Shown here: positions 55,372 through 63,580 of the stretch, in pieces
How positions within the stretch are numbered: position 1 is the first letter of the stretch
How the letters are laid out: each line of letters begins with the position of its first letter
DNA from: Lachnospiraceae bacterium
GTDB taxonomy: Bacteria; Bacillota; Clostridia; Lachnospirales; Lachnospiraceae
DNA length: 63,778 nt
Reading direction: 5' to 3'
Assembly: GCA_017621075.1 (NCBI GenBank)
Contig: JAGATV010000038.1
Location: forward strand, 1 to 63,778
Program-made: the position numbers and the translations under genes
Notes under the pieces: model-generated
The model's input: only the letters and a program-made list of their open reading frames with translations
Told to the model about the DNA's origin: nothing
Database searches by the model: none

Positions 55372-55439
55372 ATATGCACCAAATAGCCAACGGCTGCATA
55401 ACCTATATTTGTTTTTCAACCCATCAAGGAGGAAATCCC

Positions 55440-55982
55440 ATGCAAAAGATTTTGATCGTAGTAGATATGCAGAATGACTTTGTGGACGGTGCTCTGGGCA
55501 CCAAAGAAGCTGCCGCTGTCGTCCCCATCGTTGTTGGGCGGGTGGCAGATGCTGTAAGGAACGGCGAAAAGCTCTATTTTACCCGCGATACCCATCAGCC
55601 CGACTATCTGAATACGAAGGAGGGCCAAAAACTACCGGTTCCCCACTGCATCCTGAGCACCAAGGGCTGGGAGCTCATTCCCAGGCTGGAGCATTACGCT
55701 CTGGGCGCCAGGATCGTCGATAAACCTACCTTTGGCAGTATGGCTCTGGCTGATATCCTTTTGTCCGAGCATGCCCGTGATCCCATTGAAAAGATCACGC
55801 TGATCGGGCTGTGTACCGATATCTGTGTGATCTCAAATGCGCTCTTGCTCAAAGCTGCCCTGCCGGAGGCAGAGATTGCCGTGAATGCTTCCTGCTGCGC
55901 AGGTGTGACTCCCGAGAGCCATGACAATGCACTGAAGGCAATGGAAATGTGTCAGATCAACATTGAAAGAGAGGTCCTGTAA
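55440..55982 (+). CDS. Isochorismatase-family cysteine hydrolase, nicotinamidase-like
   Basis: This 180-residue enzyme has the family triad Asp9 (VVDMQNDF), Lys95 (VDKPTFGS) and Cys129 (LCTDICV). The extent and the DTHQPDY sequence after the first strand match nicotinamidase-like cysteine hydrolases, which deamidate nicotinamide to nicotinate in NAD salvage. Related enzymes use other amides, so substrate is inferred. ATG at 55440 has AAGGAGG 6 bases upstream; the frame is open to 55338. A convergent HAD gene ends 16 bases after it. Confidence 0.85.
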   Translation: MQKILIVVDMQNDFVDGALGTKEAAAVVPIVVGRVADAVRNGEKLYFTRDTHQPDYLNTKEGQKLPVPHCILSTKGWELIPRLEHYALGARIVDKPTFGSMALADILLSEHARDPIEKITLIGLCTDICVISNALLLKAALPEAEIAVNASCCAGVTPESHDNALKAMEMCQINIEREVL

Positions 55983-55994
55983 GGGCCTCTCTTT
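55966..55994. terminator. Bidirectional terminator between hydrolase and HAD genes
   Basis: AAAGAGAGG-CC pairs with GG-CCTCTCTTT across the stop codon of the hydrolase gene. U-runs are short, so efficiency is uncertain. Confidence 0.55.
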
Positions 55995-55997
55995 ACC

Positions 55998-56684
55998 CTA
56001 GCGGAACAATTCTTTCACTTCCTCCAGGGAGTCCATGCAGGCAAACAGATATTGTTGCAGTGCCTCGTCGGGCTTCGTCTGGTCTGGCACCATGATGGCC
56101 TTTAAGCCCGCCCGATAAGCGGCCAGGATGCCGTTGGGCGCATCTTCCACCGCATAGCATTCTTCCGGGGCCACCCCCAGTTTCTCGCAGGCATACAGAT
56201 AGATATCCGGAGCAGGTTTCCCTTCCTCTACCATGGTGGCACTGATCAGCTTGTCAAAATAAGAAATAAGTCCTGTCTGTGTCAGATACTGCGTTGTCCG
56301 CTCCGGGTCCGTGGCAGTGGCAACAGCAGTGGTGATCCCTCTTTCCCTAAGGAATTTCAGAAGTTCCCGGGCACCCGGCTTACACCGGATGCCCTCTTTT
56401 TGCAGACACTCCTCCATCATTTCCTTACGGCAGTTCCGCACAGCCACATAGTCCAGATCTTCCCCAAACCATTCCTTCAGTTTTGCCGGCGCAAAGGGCC
56501 GTCCCAGGCTCCGCATAGACAGGGCCTGTTCGTCGGTCATCTCATATCCGAACCGGGCCAGCGCCTTCGGCCAAAAGATACGATAATACCTCTCCGTATC
56601 GATCAGGGTGCCGTCCATATCAAACAGGATCGTCCTCACCGCTTTGTCCGTCCTGCTCTGCCCGTTCCTTCTGTTCTCCTGCAT
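55998..56684 (-). CDS. HAD-family hydrolase (beta-phosphoglucomutase-like)
   Basis: A 228-residue HAD phosphatase with FDMDGTLIDT (nucleophile Asp22, Asp24), a helical cap, the TAVATATD motif II, a Lys near 155 and the acidic AVEDAPNGILAA motif. Subfamily I cap geometry resembles beta-phosphoglucomutase and phosphatases of sugar phosphates; substrate unknown. ATG at 56684 is chosen for GGAGGG upstream; it overlaps the end of the GLUG-repeat gene by 65 bases and is likely translationally coupled to it. The frame is open to 56774. Confidence 0.85.
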   Translation of the reverse strand: MQENRRNGQSRTDKAVRTILFDMDGTLIDTERYYRIFWPKALARFGYEMTDEQALSMRSLGRPFAPAKLKEWFGEDLDYVAVRNCRKEMMEECLQKEGIRCKPGARELLKFLRERGITTAVATATDPERTTQYLTQTGLISYFDKLISATMVEEGKPAPDIYLYACEKLGVAPEECYAVEDAPNGILAAYRAGLKAIMVPDQTKPDEALQQYLFACMDSLEEVKELFR

Positions 56685-59622
56685 CTGCCGCCCTCCGCTT
56701 TGCCTTTTTTGATGCTCTCTTTTGATGTTTCCGCATCCCGGCTGCCAAAAGGATGATGACTGCCATTCCCGCAATACATCCTCCTACTAACAGCATACTG
56801 TAATCTTTGTCCTCCGTCAAACAAAACGTTCCCGGCTGCTCCATATCAAAGACCAGATAGCTTCCCATGACAGAGGTATCTGCTTCCTTTTCGTTTCCGT
56901 TTCCGTCCAGTATCAGCACACGCATCTTTTCGGGTCTGTCACAGAGCACACGCACCTTCACAGGATCTGTATACAACTCCTCCCATCGTCGGATGGAAAG
57001 TGTGATCCGGCCATCCTGATCCATATCCGCAACCAGTTTATCCTCCGGCAAAAATTGTCCTGTTACCAGGATCTTTGCCCGTCCCTTAGAATCCTGAAGG
57101 GTACTCTGCAGAGAGGAGATCCACTTTTCATACTGTGCCTCGATCACCCAATTGCCGGTGACACAATCATAGTCAAACTCCGGCCACACTCCGTAATACC
57201 CTTCCTTTTCCGGGATTTCCGGAATCAGCGCCCTGTCCAGTGCCTCCCCATAACTGCAGGATATCAAGGCAAGCTCCTCTCCGTCTGCCTTGAAGGTAAT
57301 TGTAAACTCCTTAAATTCCTTGGGGACTCCCTCCATGCTGCAAAGTTCCGTATAGGTTAACGGCATCGCTCCCTCTGCATATCCGATGCCGTCAATGCCG
57401 CCGACGCCGTTATCCACATAATAATTTCCGTATAAGGTTCCCTCTTCCTCCACTCTTCCGGCTATGCTGCCCCTGCACTCCCCGGATGCCTTAGGGCTGC
57501 AATAAGAATAACTGTTGAAAATGTCGCATCCTTCTCCGGCTATGCCGCCCACATAATCCTTGCCGGAGAGTTCTGCCATGCTGTAACAACTACGGATGGC
57601 ATATCCGGAGTCTCCTGCGATCCCGCCCACATAGCTGCCTCCGGTGCTAACGACCCCTCCGTAGGATTCGCAGGCTATGACTGCTCCGTATTCAGCCTTT
57701 CCCACAATGCCTCCCACGCAATCTTTCTTGCCGGTGATCTCCCCGGTATTCCTGCTGTCCCTGACCACTGCTCTGATGGTCTGCTCCACATCCAGGCTCT
57801 CTTTGCCGGTCACTGTGATATCGTCCTCCGGGTCCAGGTCGAACTCAATGGCAATCGTTCCGGCGATCCCACCTATATTGGTATCCGCTTCCACCCGGCC
57901 GGTATTGGCACAGCCGGTAATCTTACCCTGCCGGAAAGAAGAAGTATCATACAGGACTTCCTCATCGGAGGCATCCTCAATGGTGATGCCCTCATAGCCA
58001 AACAGATCATCCCTGATTTCACTGAGGATGCCGCGCAGCACCCTGGCCTGGGCGGTCAGGGCATCCATATCCTCCGATATCTGATCCGTCCCCTCCTGCA
58101 GCGTATCCGTAAGCTGCTCCAGATAATTGCAGGCAGCCTCCATCTCCGCATTTAAGGTATCCAGAGAATCTCTTGCCTCCTCAAAATCCTTTAATGACTC
58201 TGCGGACAGATTTTCCATCCGGTTTCCCGTATTCTCTCCAAACTGGCGAAAAGCCTCCTCGTAATTTTCTCTGTCATCGGGCAGTTGTATCCCGATATCA
58301 TTTCCGCTGATGGTGACATCATGCATGCTGCCGTTTTCCTCATCCTGCTTTTCCTGCTCCTCCAGGCGGTCATTCATGGCATTCCAGTCCTCACTGATGC
58401 CGGCCAGCTCCTGATTGTAGAGATACCAGGTGTCCACGGCGGTGCCCATAAGATCCTCCCCCGCCTGACTGACATTTTTCAGACTTGCGGAGAGATTTCC
58501 TGCCAGCGCAGAAGACTGTTTTCCGTAGGCGCTCAAATTTTTCTGGGCTCCATCCAACAGGTCCAAAAACTTGTCACTCTCTCTGTCCAGCTCCTGCAAT
58601 TTATCGCTCAGATACTGTATCTCCAGAAAAGGTTCCATCTGCCCTGCAATACCGCCTACATCTTTTCTTCCCTGCACCTGTCCGCTGTTGGTGCAATTCT
58701 GCAGATACCCCTGGTGCAGCCTGCCTGCCACACCTCCCACATTATATCCCACATGGGGGTATCCCACGTTTCCTTCATTTTTGCAAAAGTACATCTTGCC
58801 ATCCGAAAATCCTGCCACGCCTCCGGTGTCCGTGTGTGCCGACACATTGGAGGTACTGTTTAGCTCTTCCAGATTTTCCCGGGTAATATCCTCCAGATCG
58901 TAGGAAACCTCCATACTATGCGTATTGACCTCTCCCTCATTGCTGCAATGACTCAGAATGCCGTGATTGCTACCCACGATCCCGCCTGTGGAATGATTGC
59001 CCGACAGCACAGCATCCGATCGGCAATGCCTGATCTCTCCGGCCTTTTCATTCACCCCTGCAATGCCTCCCACTTCACAGTCACCAAGGACCCGGCCCGA
59101 AAAGGTACAATTCCGGATGAGCCCGTAATTGACTCCCGCAATGCCTCCCACCCGGCTCTGACTGCCCTTTGGGACCACACTACCCTCCACGGACAGATTC
59201 CTGACGATGCCGTTCTGTTGAACATAGCGGAACAATCCCCGCTCAGAACCGCTGTCCGTGATCTGCAGCCCGCTGATGCAATGTCCGTTTCCTTCAAAAA
59301 CACCTGCAAAGCTGGGAATACACAGATTCCTGTCTGACTTTAACAAAACATCCGCTTCCAGCTTGATATACTTATCCTCGGACCAGGTATCCAGACGGCA
59401 CTGCTCTGCCAGCCATTGCAGATCCTCCTCCGTAGCGATCTCTATGACCTGCAGATTCTCCTCCGTCCGCGTTTTCTCCCGGGCTTCCCCGGTATTCTGC
59501 GCACCCTGTCTGTATTCCTCATAAGTCCGACCATCCTCCGATGCCATGGTCTGCAGGGAAGATCCCGCCACCAATATCAGGCAAAGGCACCAGGCCGTCA
59601 TTCTGACTCTCTGCTTATTCAT
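56620..59622 (-). CDS. Large cell-surface protein with GLUG repeats and coiled coil
   Basis: A protein of about 1000 residues with an N-terminal signal peptide (about 8-30), a GLUG-type repeat region (about 100-325) with several copies of the pattern GGIAGVNxGxIxxC, a long helical coiled-coil region (about 340-540) rich in Asp/Glu/Gln, more GLUG-like repeats (about 590-710), a beta-rich domain, and a C-terminal membrane segment near 955-975 followed by a Lys/Arg-rich cytoplasmic tail. No enzyme motif. ATG at 59622 overlaps the end of the MMPL gene (stop 59615-59617); GTG at 59637 is an alternative. The arrangement suggests it is a partner of the MMPL transporter. Confidence 0.8.
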   Translation of the reverse strand: MNKQRVRMTAWCLCLILVAGSSLQTMASEDGRTYEEYRQGAQNTGEAREKTRTEENLQVIEIATEEDLQWLAEQCRLDTWSEDKYIKLEADVLLKSDRNLCIPSFAGVFEGNGHCISGLQITDSGSERGLFRYVQQNGIVRNLSVEGSVVPKGSQSRVGGIAGVNYGLIRNCTFSGRVLGDCEVGGIAGVNEKAGEIRHCRSDAVLSGNHSTGGIVGSNHGILSHCSNEGEVNTHSMEVSYDLEDITRENLEELNSTSNVSAHTDTGGVAGFSDGKMYFCKNEGNVGYPHVGYNVGGVAGRLHQGYLQNCTNSGQVQGRKDVGGIAGQMEPFLEIQYLSDKLQELDRESDKFLDLLDGAQKNLSAYGKQSSALAGNLSASLKNVSQAGEDLMGTAVDTWYLYNQELAGISEDWNAMNDRLEEQEKQDEENGSMHDVTISGNDIGIQLPDDRENYEEAFRQFGENTGNRMENLSAESLKDFEEARDSLDTLNAEMEAACNYLEQLTDTLQEGTDQISEDMDALTAQARVLRGILSEIRDDLFGYEGITIEDASDEEVLYDTSSFRQGKITGCANTGRVEADTNIGGIAGTIAIEFDLDPEDDITVTGKESLDVEQTIRAVVRDSRNTGEITGKKDCVGGIVGKAEYGAVIACESYGGVVSTGGSYVGGIAGDSGYAIRSCYSMAELSGKDYVGGIAGEGCDIFNSYSYCSPKASGECRGSIAGRVEEEGTLYGNYYVDNGVGGIDGIGYAEGAMPLTYTELCSMEGVPKEFKEFTITFKADGEELALISCSYGEALDRALIPEIPEKEGYYGVWPEFDYDCVTGNWVIEAQYEKWISSLQSTLQDSKGRAKILVTGQFLPEDKLVADMDQDGRITLSIRRWEELYTDPVKVRVLCDRPEKMRVLILDGNGNEKEADTSVMGSYLVFDMEQPGTFCLTEDKDYSMLLVGGCIAGMAVIILLAAGMRKHQKRASKKAKRRAADAGEQKERAEQDGQSGEDDPV

Positions 59623-62128
59623 CTGCATTCTCCCCACTTTCTATCATTTTCCGTATGGGTTCCGCCTTATCCCTTGGACGTATCACAGCCCCCATCTCGC
59701 CTTCGATCACGCCGCTGAAATCCCCCTCGATCACACCGTTGACATATCCCTTGATATGCCCGTTCATGCGGATCCTGCCGCTGGAAGGAAGGGGCTTCGC
59801 CAGATCATGTTTTAACGTAAAGGCTGTCTTCTCAATTATGATATCTCCCACCAATAAGGTCTGTGGCAGCACCAGAAGCACCAGGGCAATGGAAGTCAGT
59901 GTCCCCCTTCCCAGCGCCAGACCGATGGCCGCCACTACGGCATTGGTGGACACATTGCTGATAATGAAGCCTGCCGCCACCAGCATGGAACCGCTGGTCA
60001 CGATGGTAGGAAACGCCTGATTCAGCGTCTCCACAATAGCTTTTTTGATAGGCATATATGTTTTTAAATCCATATAACGGCTGGTGATGACAATGGCGTA
60101 ATCGATGGTAGCGCCCATCTGAATGGCGGACACTACCAGATATCCCAGGAAATATACCTGCTCATCCAGCAGATAAGGCAGGGAAAAGTTCATCCAGATA
60201 CTGCCCTGTATGGTCAATACCAACAATACCGGCAGTCCTGCGGACTGGAAGGTAAAGAGCAGGATGATCATGACAAACAGAGCCGTCAATACCGTGATGA
60301 TCACATTATCCGTGCCGAAGGAATCACTTAAATCCTTATTGCTGGTAGAGTTGCCCACAAGATAAATGCTGTCCCTGTCGTAATAGTGGGCCATGGCATC
60401 CCGGATCTTTTCCAAAGCGGCATAAGTATTTGGCCCCTCTGCCGGTACATTCAGCTCCAGCACAAACCTTGTATATTCCTCTCCCAACAACTGATTTCTG
60501 GCGATGCTCATCTGGGAATGAGCGTCCGACAGCGTCTCCTCCAGGTCATCCTCCAATGTGATATTGCCGCTTTCCTTCTGATCGTAAATAAAGAAGAACA
60601 TATCCATTAACGGCACCTTATAACTGCTGATGCCATTCACTAACGCCCCATATTCACTGTGATCCACGGCATAAGCCGAATAGAGCAGCTCTGCCACCTC
60701 CACATCCATATCGATCAATTCGGAGAACTCTCTGGGAGACAGCGCATCCGTCAGCATATAGCCGTCCATGGCCTCAATATTGGCAAGCCCCATGCAGGAA
60801 TCCACCTCAGGCATGCTCGCCAATACCTTCAACGCCTGGGCTTCCCTCTCATAATCACCGTTTGGCACCAGCACTGCCAGCTGGTTCACCCTTCCAAATT
60901 CCTGATTGACCATACTGACAGAAAACTTGTTGTCACTCAGGGTCTTGGACTCCAACGTATTCACATCATACACATAGTCAGCCTTTCCGGACAGGAAAAA
61001 GGCTGCGATGACTGCCACCACCATCAAAGGAGGCACCAGGTAACGGGTAGCCACACAAAACTTACCCACCGCCGTGATCTTCGGGACAAAACTTCTGTGA
61101 TGGGTACTGTCGATCGCCTTGGAAAATGTAAGCAAAAGTCCCGGCATCAGGAAGAACACAGACACCAGACTCAACACGATCGCCTTAGCCAGCACGATCC
61201 CCATATCATAACCGATCCGAAACTGCATGAACATCATGGCAACCATGCCGGACACTGTAGTCAGGGAGCTGGAAGAGATCTCCGGGATCGCCTTGCTTAG
61301 AGCAACGATCACCGCTTCCCTGGCATCCTTGTCCTCGTGCTCTTCCATGAAACGATGAGCCAGGATGATGGCATAATCCACTGCCAACGCCAACTGTAAT
61401 ACTACTGCAATGGAATTCGTCACAAAACTGATGGTCCCGAACCAGTAATTGCTCCCCTTATTCAAAATAGCCGCCGTAATGAAGGTCATCAGATAAACCG
61501 GGATCTCCGCATAAGTAGTTGAGGTAAACAGCAGCACCCCCACAATGACCACCCCTGCCAGTACCAGGATCACGATCATATCATTATCCAGATCAGAGGC
61601 ATCCCGCTCCTCCTGTCCGATTTCGGAATCGTAGTATACATCATATTCTGAAAGGGCATCCAGAACCGCATTCAGATACTCCTGTACAGCCGGTTCCTCC
61701 GCTTCTCCGTCAAAAGTGATGGAATACATGGCCTCCATATCATGGAAATGCTCTTCGGAATCATCAAATTCCAGCATACTGACCCCTTCCATCTTTTCTA
61801 TGACATCAGCCAGTCTCTGTGCTTCCTCAAAGGTCACATTACAGACCATCACCCTGGCAGTGCCATAAGTAATGAACTGCTCATCCATCAGATCGATCCC
61901 CTGCCTGGTCTCCGTGGTATCCGGCAGATAGGTTGTCAGGTCATTATTGACCTTTACCCGGTTCATGGAAATGATGCTGAAAATGATCAGTACGATAAAG
62001 ATCAGATAGAACCCCTTTCTTTTATCTACGATCAGCGTAGCCAGCTTCATCATAAAAGAATCATCCTGTTTTCCCTTTTCCATGGCTTCCTCTCCGTTCC
62101 TCTTTTCTTTCTGTCTCTTTCCTGCCAT
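59615..62128 (-). CDS. MMPL-family RND transporter with bactofilin-like C-terminal repeats
   Basis: A protein of about 837 residues with the RND/MMPL topology: a membrane segment near 30, an extracytoplasmic domain, then two sets of membrane segments, with the SSD-like motif ALAVDYAIILAHRFMEEHEDKDA and later QMGATIDYAIVITSRYMDL in the second half. MMPL proteins export lipids or related molecules. The last 60 residues form a repeat of the kind GHIKGYVNGVIEGDFSGVIEG, like a bactofilin beta-helix rung, unusual for this family. ATG at 62128 has AAGGAG upstream; ATG at 62083 is an alternative. Divergent from a TetR gene that probably controls it. Confidence 0.87.
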   Translation of the reverse strand: MAGKRQKEKRNGEEAMEKGKQDDSFMMKLATLIVDKRKGFYLIFIVLIIFSIISMNRVKVNNDLTTYLPDTTETRQGIDLMDEQFITYGTARVMVCNVTFEEAQRLADVIEKMEGVSMLEFDDSEEHFHDMEAMYSITFDGEAEEPAVQEYLNAVLDALSEYDVYYDSEIGQEERDASDLDNDMIVILVLAGVVIVGVLLFTSTTYAEIPVYLMTFITAAILNKGSNYWFGTISFVTNSIAVVLQLALAVDYAIILAHRFMEEHEDKDAREAVIVALSKAIPEISSSSLTTVSGMVAMMFMQFRIGYDMGIVLAKAIVLSLVSVFFLMPGLLLTFSKAIDSTHHRSFVPKITAVGKFCVATRYLVPPLMVVAVIAAFFLSGKADYVYDVNTLESKTLSDNKFSVSMVNQEFGRVNQLAVLVPNGDYEREAQALKVLASMPEVDSCMGLANIEAMDGYMLTDALSPREFSELIDMDVEVAELLYSAYAVDHSEYGALVNGISSYKVPLMDMFFFIYDQKESGNITLEDDLEETLSDAHSQMSIARNQLLGEEYTRFVLELNVPAEGPNTYAALEKIRDAMAHYYDRDSIYLVGNSTSNKDLSDSFGTDNVIITVLTALFVMIILLFTFQSAGLPVLLVLTIQGSIWMNFSLPYLLDEQVYFLGYLVVSAIQMGATIDYAIVITSRYMDLKTYMPIKKAIVETLNQAFPTIVTSGSMLVAAGFIISNVSTNAVVAAIGLALGRGTLTSIALVLLVLPQTLLVGDIIIEKTAFTLKHDLAKPLPSSGRIRMNGHIKGYVNGVIEGDFSGVIEGEMGAVIRPRDKAEPIRKMIESGENADE

Positions 62129-62170
62129 CGGACTCCTTGGCAGTTCTGCATCTTTATCAACATTACACCA

Positions 62171-62202
62171 ATTATATGATTGTGTGTATTTTAATAGACA
62201 GT
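62171..62202 (-). promoter_or_regulatory. Promoter region of the MMPL operon
   Basis: A -10 TATAAT is present on the minus strand (62176-62171), but no good -35 is seen upstream; the best is GTCTAT at 62199-62194 with a 17-base spacer. Operator copy 1 (62182-62202) covers the space upstream of the -10, which suggests control by the TetR protein. Confidence 0.5.
62182..62202. repeat. Candidate operator, copy 1
   Basis: GTGTGTATTTTAATAGACAG-T is 18 of 21 identical to copy 2 at 62270-62290. Both lie between the TetR gene and the MMPL gene. Likely binding sites for the TetR-family protein. Confidence 0.6.
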
Positions 62203-62204
62203 TG

Positions 62205-62233
62205 TTGATTTTGTATTTAAAAGATATTATAAT
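62205..62233 (+). promoter_or_regulatory. Promoter of the TetR-family gene
   Basis: Plus strand: -35 TTGATT (62205-62210), 17-base spacer, -10 TATAAT (62228-62233). Immediately after operator copy 1 and before operator copy 2. Confidence 0.6.
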
Positions 62234-62269
62234 GAAAACATTCCAAAAGACAATATACACTTTCATTCG

Positions 62270-62290
62270 GTGTGTATCTTAATTGACTGT
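62270..62290. repeat. Candidate operator, copy 2
   Basis: GTGTGTATCTTAATTGACTG-T matches copy 1 at 18 of 21 positions. Together with ATACAC at 62255-62260 it also forms a loose inverted repeat ATACAC/GTGTAT. Lies in the leader of the TetR-family gene. Confidence 0.55.
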
Positions 62291-62351
62291 TTTGCTTAAA
62301 ATGTTGATTATTTATAGAATGTTTAGAATTGCAGAAAGGAATCGTTGTGAC

Positions 62352-62918
62352 ATGGCTTCAGAAAAAATCGACCGCAGGGTACGCAGGACTCGCACACTTC
62401 TGCTTCAGGGACTGATCCAGCTTATGAAAGAAAAAGATATCAAGGATATTTCCGTCAAGGAGCTCTCCGACCTGGTGGACATCAACCGGGGCACCTTTTA
62501 TCTCCATTACAATGATATCTATGATATGGTTGGAAAACTGGAAGATGAACTCTTTATGGAATTCAATGACATTTTAGACCGCAATCTTTCAGAAAAAAAC
62601 AGGACAATCTCCCACGAAACTGTCCTGTTCGACATCTTCACCTTCCTGGAAAAGCATCGTGCCCTGGCCCAGGTGATGATCGGCCCCCATGGGGACCTTG
62701 CCTTCATCAATCGGCTGAAAGAACTGGTGAAGACCCGGATACAACACATTCTGGACTCCACAGACAGCCAACAGAACCACGAATATTTCTATGCCTTCAT
62801 CGTCTCCGGCTACATCGGCGTCATAGAAAACTGGCTGAACCATCCGGCTCCTCCATCTCCCAAAGAAATGGTAGGAATCTGCAACAGCCTTCTGCCCAAG
62901 AGCCTTACCGGCCAATGA
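62352..62918 (+). CDS. TetR/AcrR family transcriptional regulator
   Basis: A 188-residue regulator. The N-terminal DNA-binding domain has RRVRRTRTLLLQGLIQLMKEK and the helix-turn-helix KDISVKELSDLVDINRGTFYLHYNDIYDMV (about 34-64), typical of the family. The C-terminal helical domain should bind the effector. Frame is open to 62283; the ATG at 62352 is chosen with AAAGGAAT upstream. It is divergent from the MMPL/GLUG operon; self-regulation through the two operator copies is likely. Confidence 0.9.
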   Translation: MASEKIDRRVRRTRTLLLQGLIQLMKEKDIKDISVKELSDLVDINRGTFYLHYNDIYDMVGKLEDELFMEFNDILDRNLSEKNRTISHETVLFDIFTFLEKHRALAQVMIGPHGDLAFINRLKELVKTRIQHILDSTDSQQNHEYFYAFIVSGYIGVIENWLNHPAPPSPKEMVGICNSLLPKSLTGQ

Positions 62919-62921
62919 CCC

Positions 62922-63395
62922 TTACTCCTTGTCCAGCAGATATTGCAGAAGCCCCCGGCAGCCCTCAGCCACGTCCGCATAAGTCACCGCAAAGTTGCCT
63001 GTATACCAGGGATCTGCAATGGCCTGTCCCTGCCGGCCCGCATAATCCAGGAGCAGGCTTACCTTGCCCTCTGTGTCCGGTCCTATGATCCGCTCCAGAT
63101 TCCGCAGATTCTGCTGATCCATACAGATCAGATAATCATATTCCCTGTAGTCTGCCTTGGTCACCCGGACTGCCCGCTTCCCATCACAACTGATACCGTG
63201 GGCCGCCAGCTCCGCACGGGCGGGCGGATACACCGGGTTCCCGATACCGTTCCAGATTTCCTCGGTACTGGTGGCAGCGGAAGCGATATGGAAACGGTGG
63301 GCAAGGCCCTGCTTCTGCACCATGTCTTTCAGAACGAACTCCGCCATGGGGGAACGGCAAATGTTGCCGTGACATATAAATAGTACTTTTATCAT
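62922..63395 (-). CDS. Low-molecular-weight protein-tyrosine phosphatase
   Basis: A 157-residue enzyme with the P-loop C(X)5R: Cys8-His-Gly-Asn-Ile-Cys-Arg14-Ser, and the general-acid DPWYTG near residue 125. It removes phosphate from phosphotyrosine in the low-molecular-weight family; in bacteria it often works on envelope or capsule kinases, none of which is near here. ATG at 63395 chosen, with GGAG upstream at a long spacing. Its upstream end runs into the integrase-associated repeats. Confidence 0.9.
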   Translation of the reverse strand: MIKVLFICHGNICRSPMAEFVLKDMVQKQGLAHRFHIASAATSTEEIWNGIGNPVYPPARAELAAHGISCDGKRAVRVTKADYREYDYLICMDQQNLRNLERIIGPDTEGKVSLLLDYAGRQGQAIADPWYTGNFAVTYADVAEGCRGLLQYLLDKE

Positions 63396-63424
63396 CTTTT
63401 TATAACTCCATATAAGTCTTGTAT

Positions 63425-63520
63425 TTCTTCTCAAATGCTTGGTATTACAGGGTCTTTCGGGTTTTGATACCCCTGCTGTTTCCGGGGTATCTTCTCAAAT
63501 CGTACCATATCTTCTCATGT
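63425..63520. repeat. Three short direct repeats near the integrase
   Basis: TCTTCTCAAAT occurs at 63426-63436 and 63490-63500, and a variant TCTTCTCATGT at 63510-63520. A hairpin GATACCCC/GGGGTATC (63468-63491) lies between. The spacing and location between the LMW-PTP gene and the integrase fit core or arm-type integrase binding sites, as in the ends of integrated elements. Confidence 0.45.
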
Positions 63521-63580
63521 TTTTCCCTGCAATATTGGTAAATTCATTGGTATAGTCAGCGGCTTTACCAACGGGCTTTT

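Noticed and set aside
56620-56684. Overlap of HAD and GLUG genes as an annotation error
   Set aside because: The HAD start with GGAGGG is strong and short overlaps are frequent in this window, so both ends are kept.
62083-62266. Longer start for the MMPL gene at 62266
   Set aside because: It would include the promoter and operator region; the internal ATG with AAGGAG at 62128 is better.
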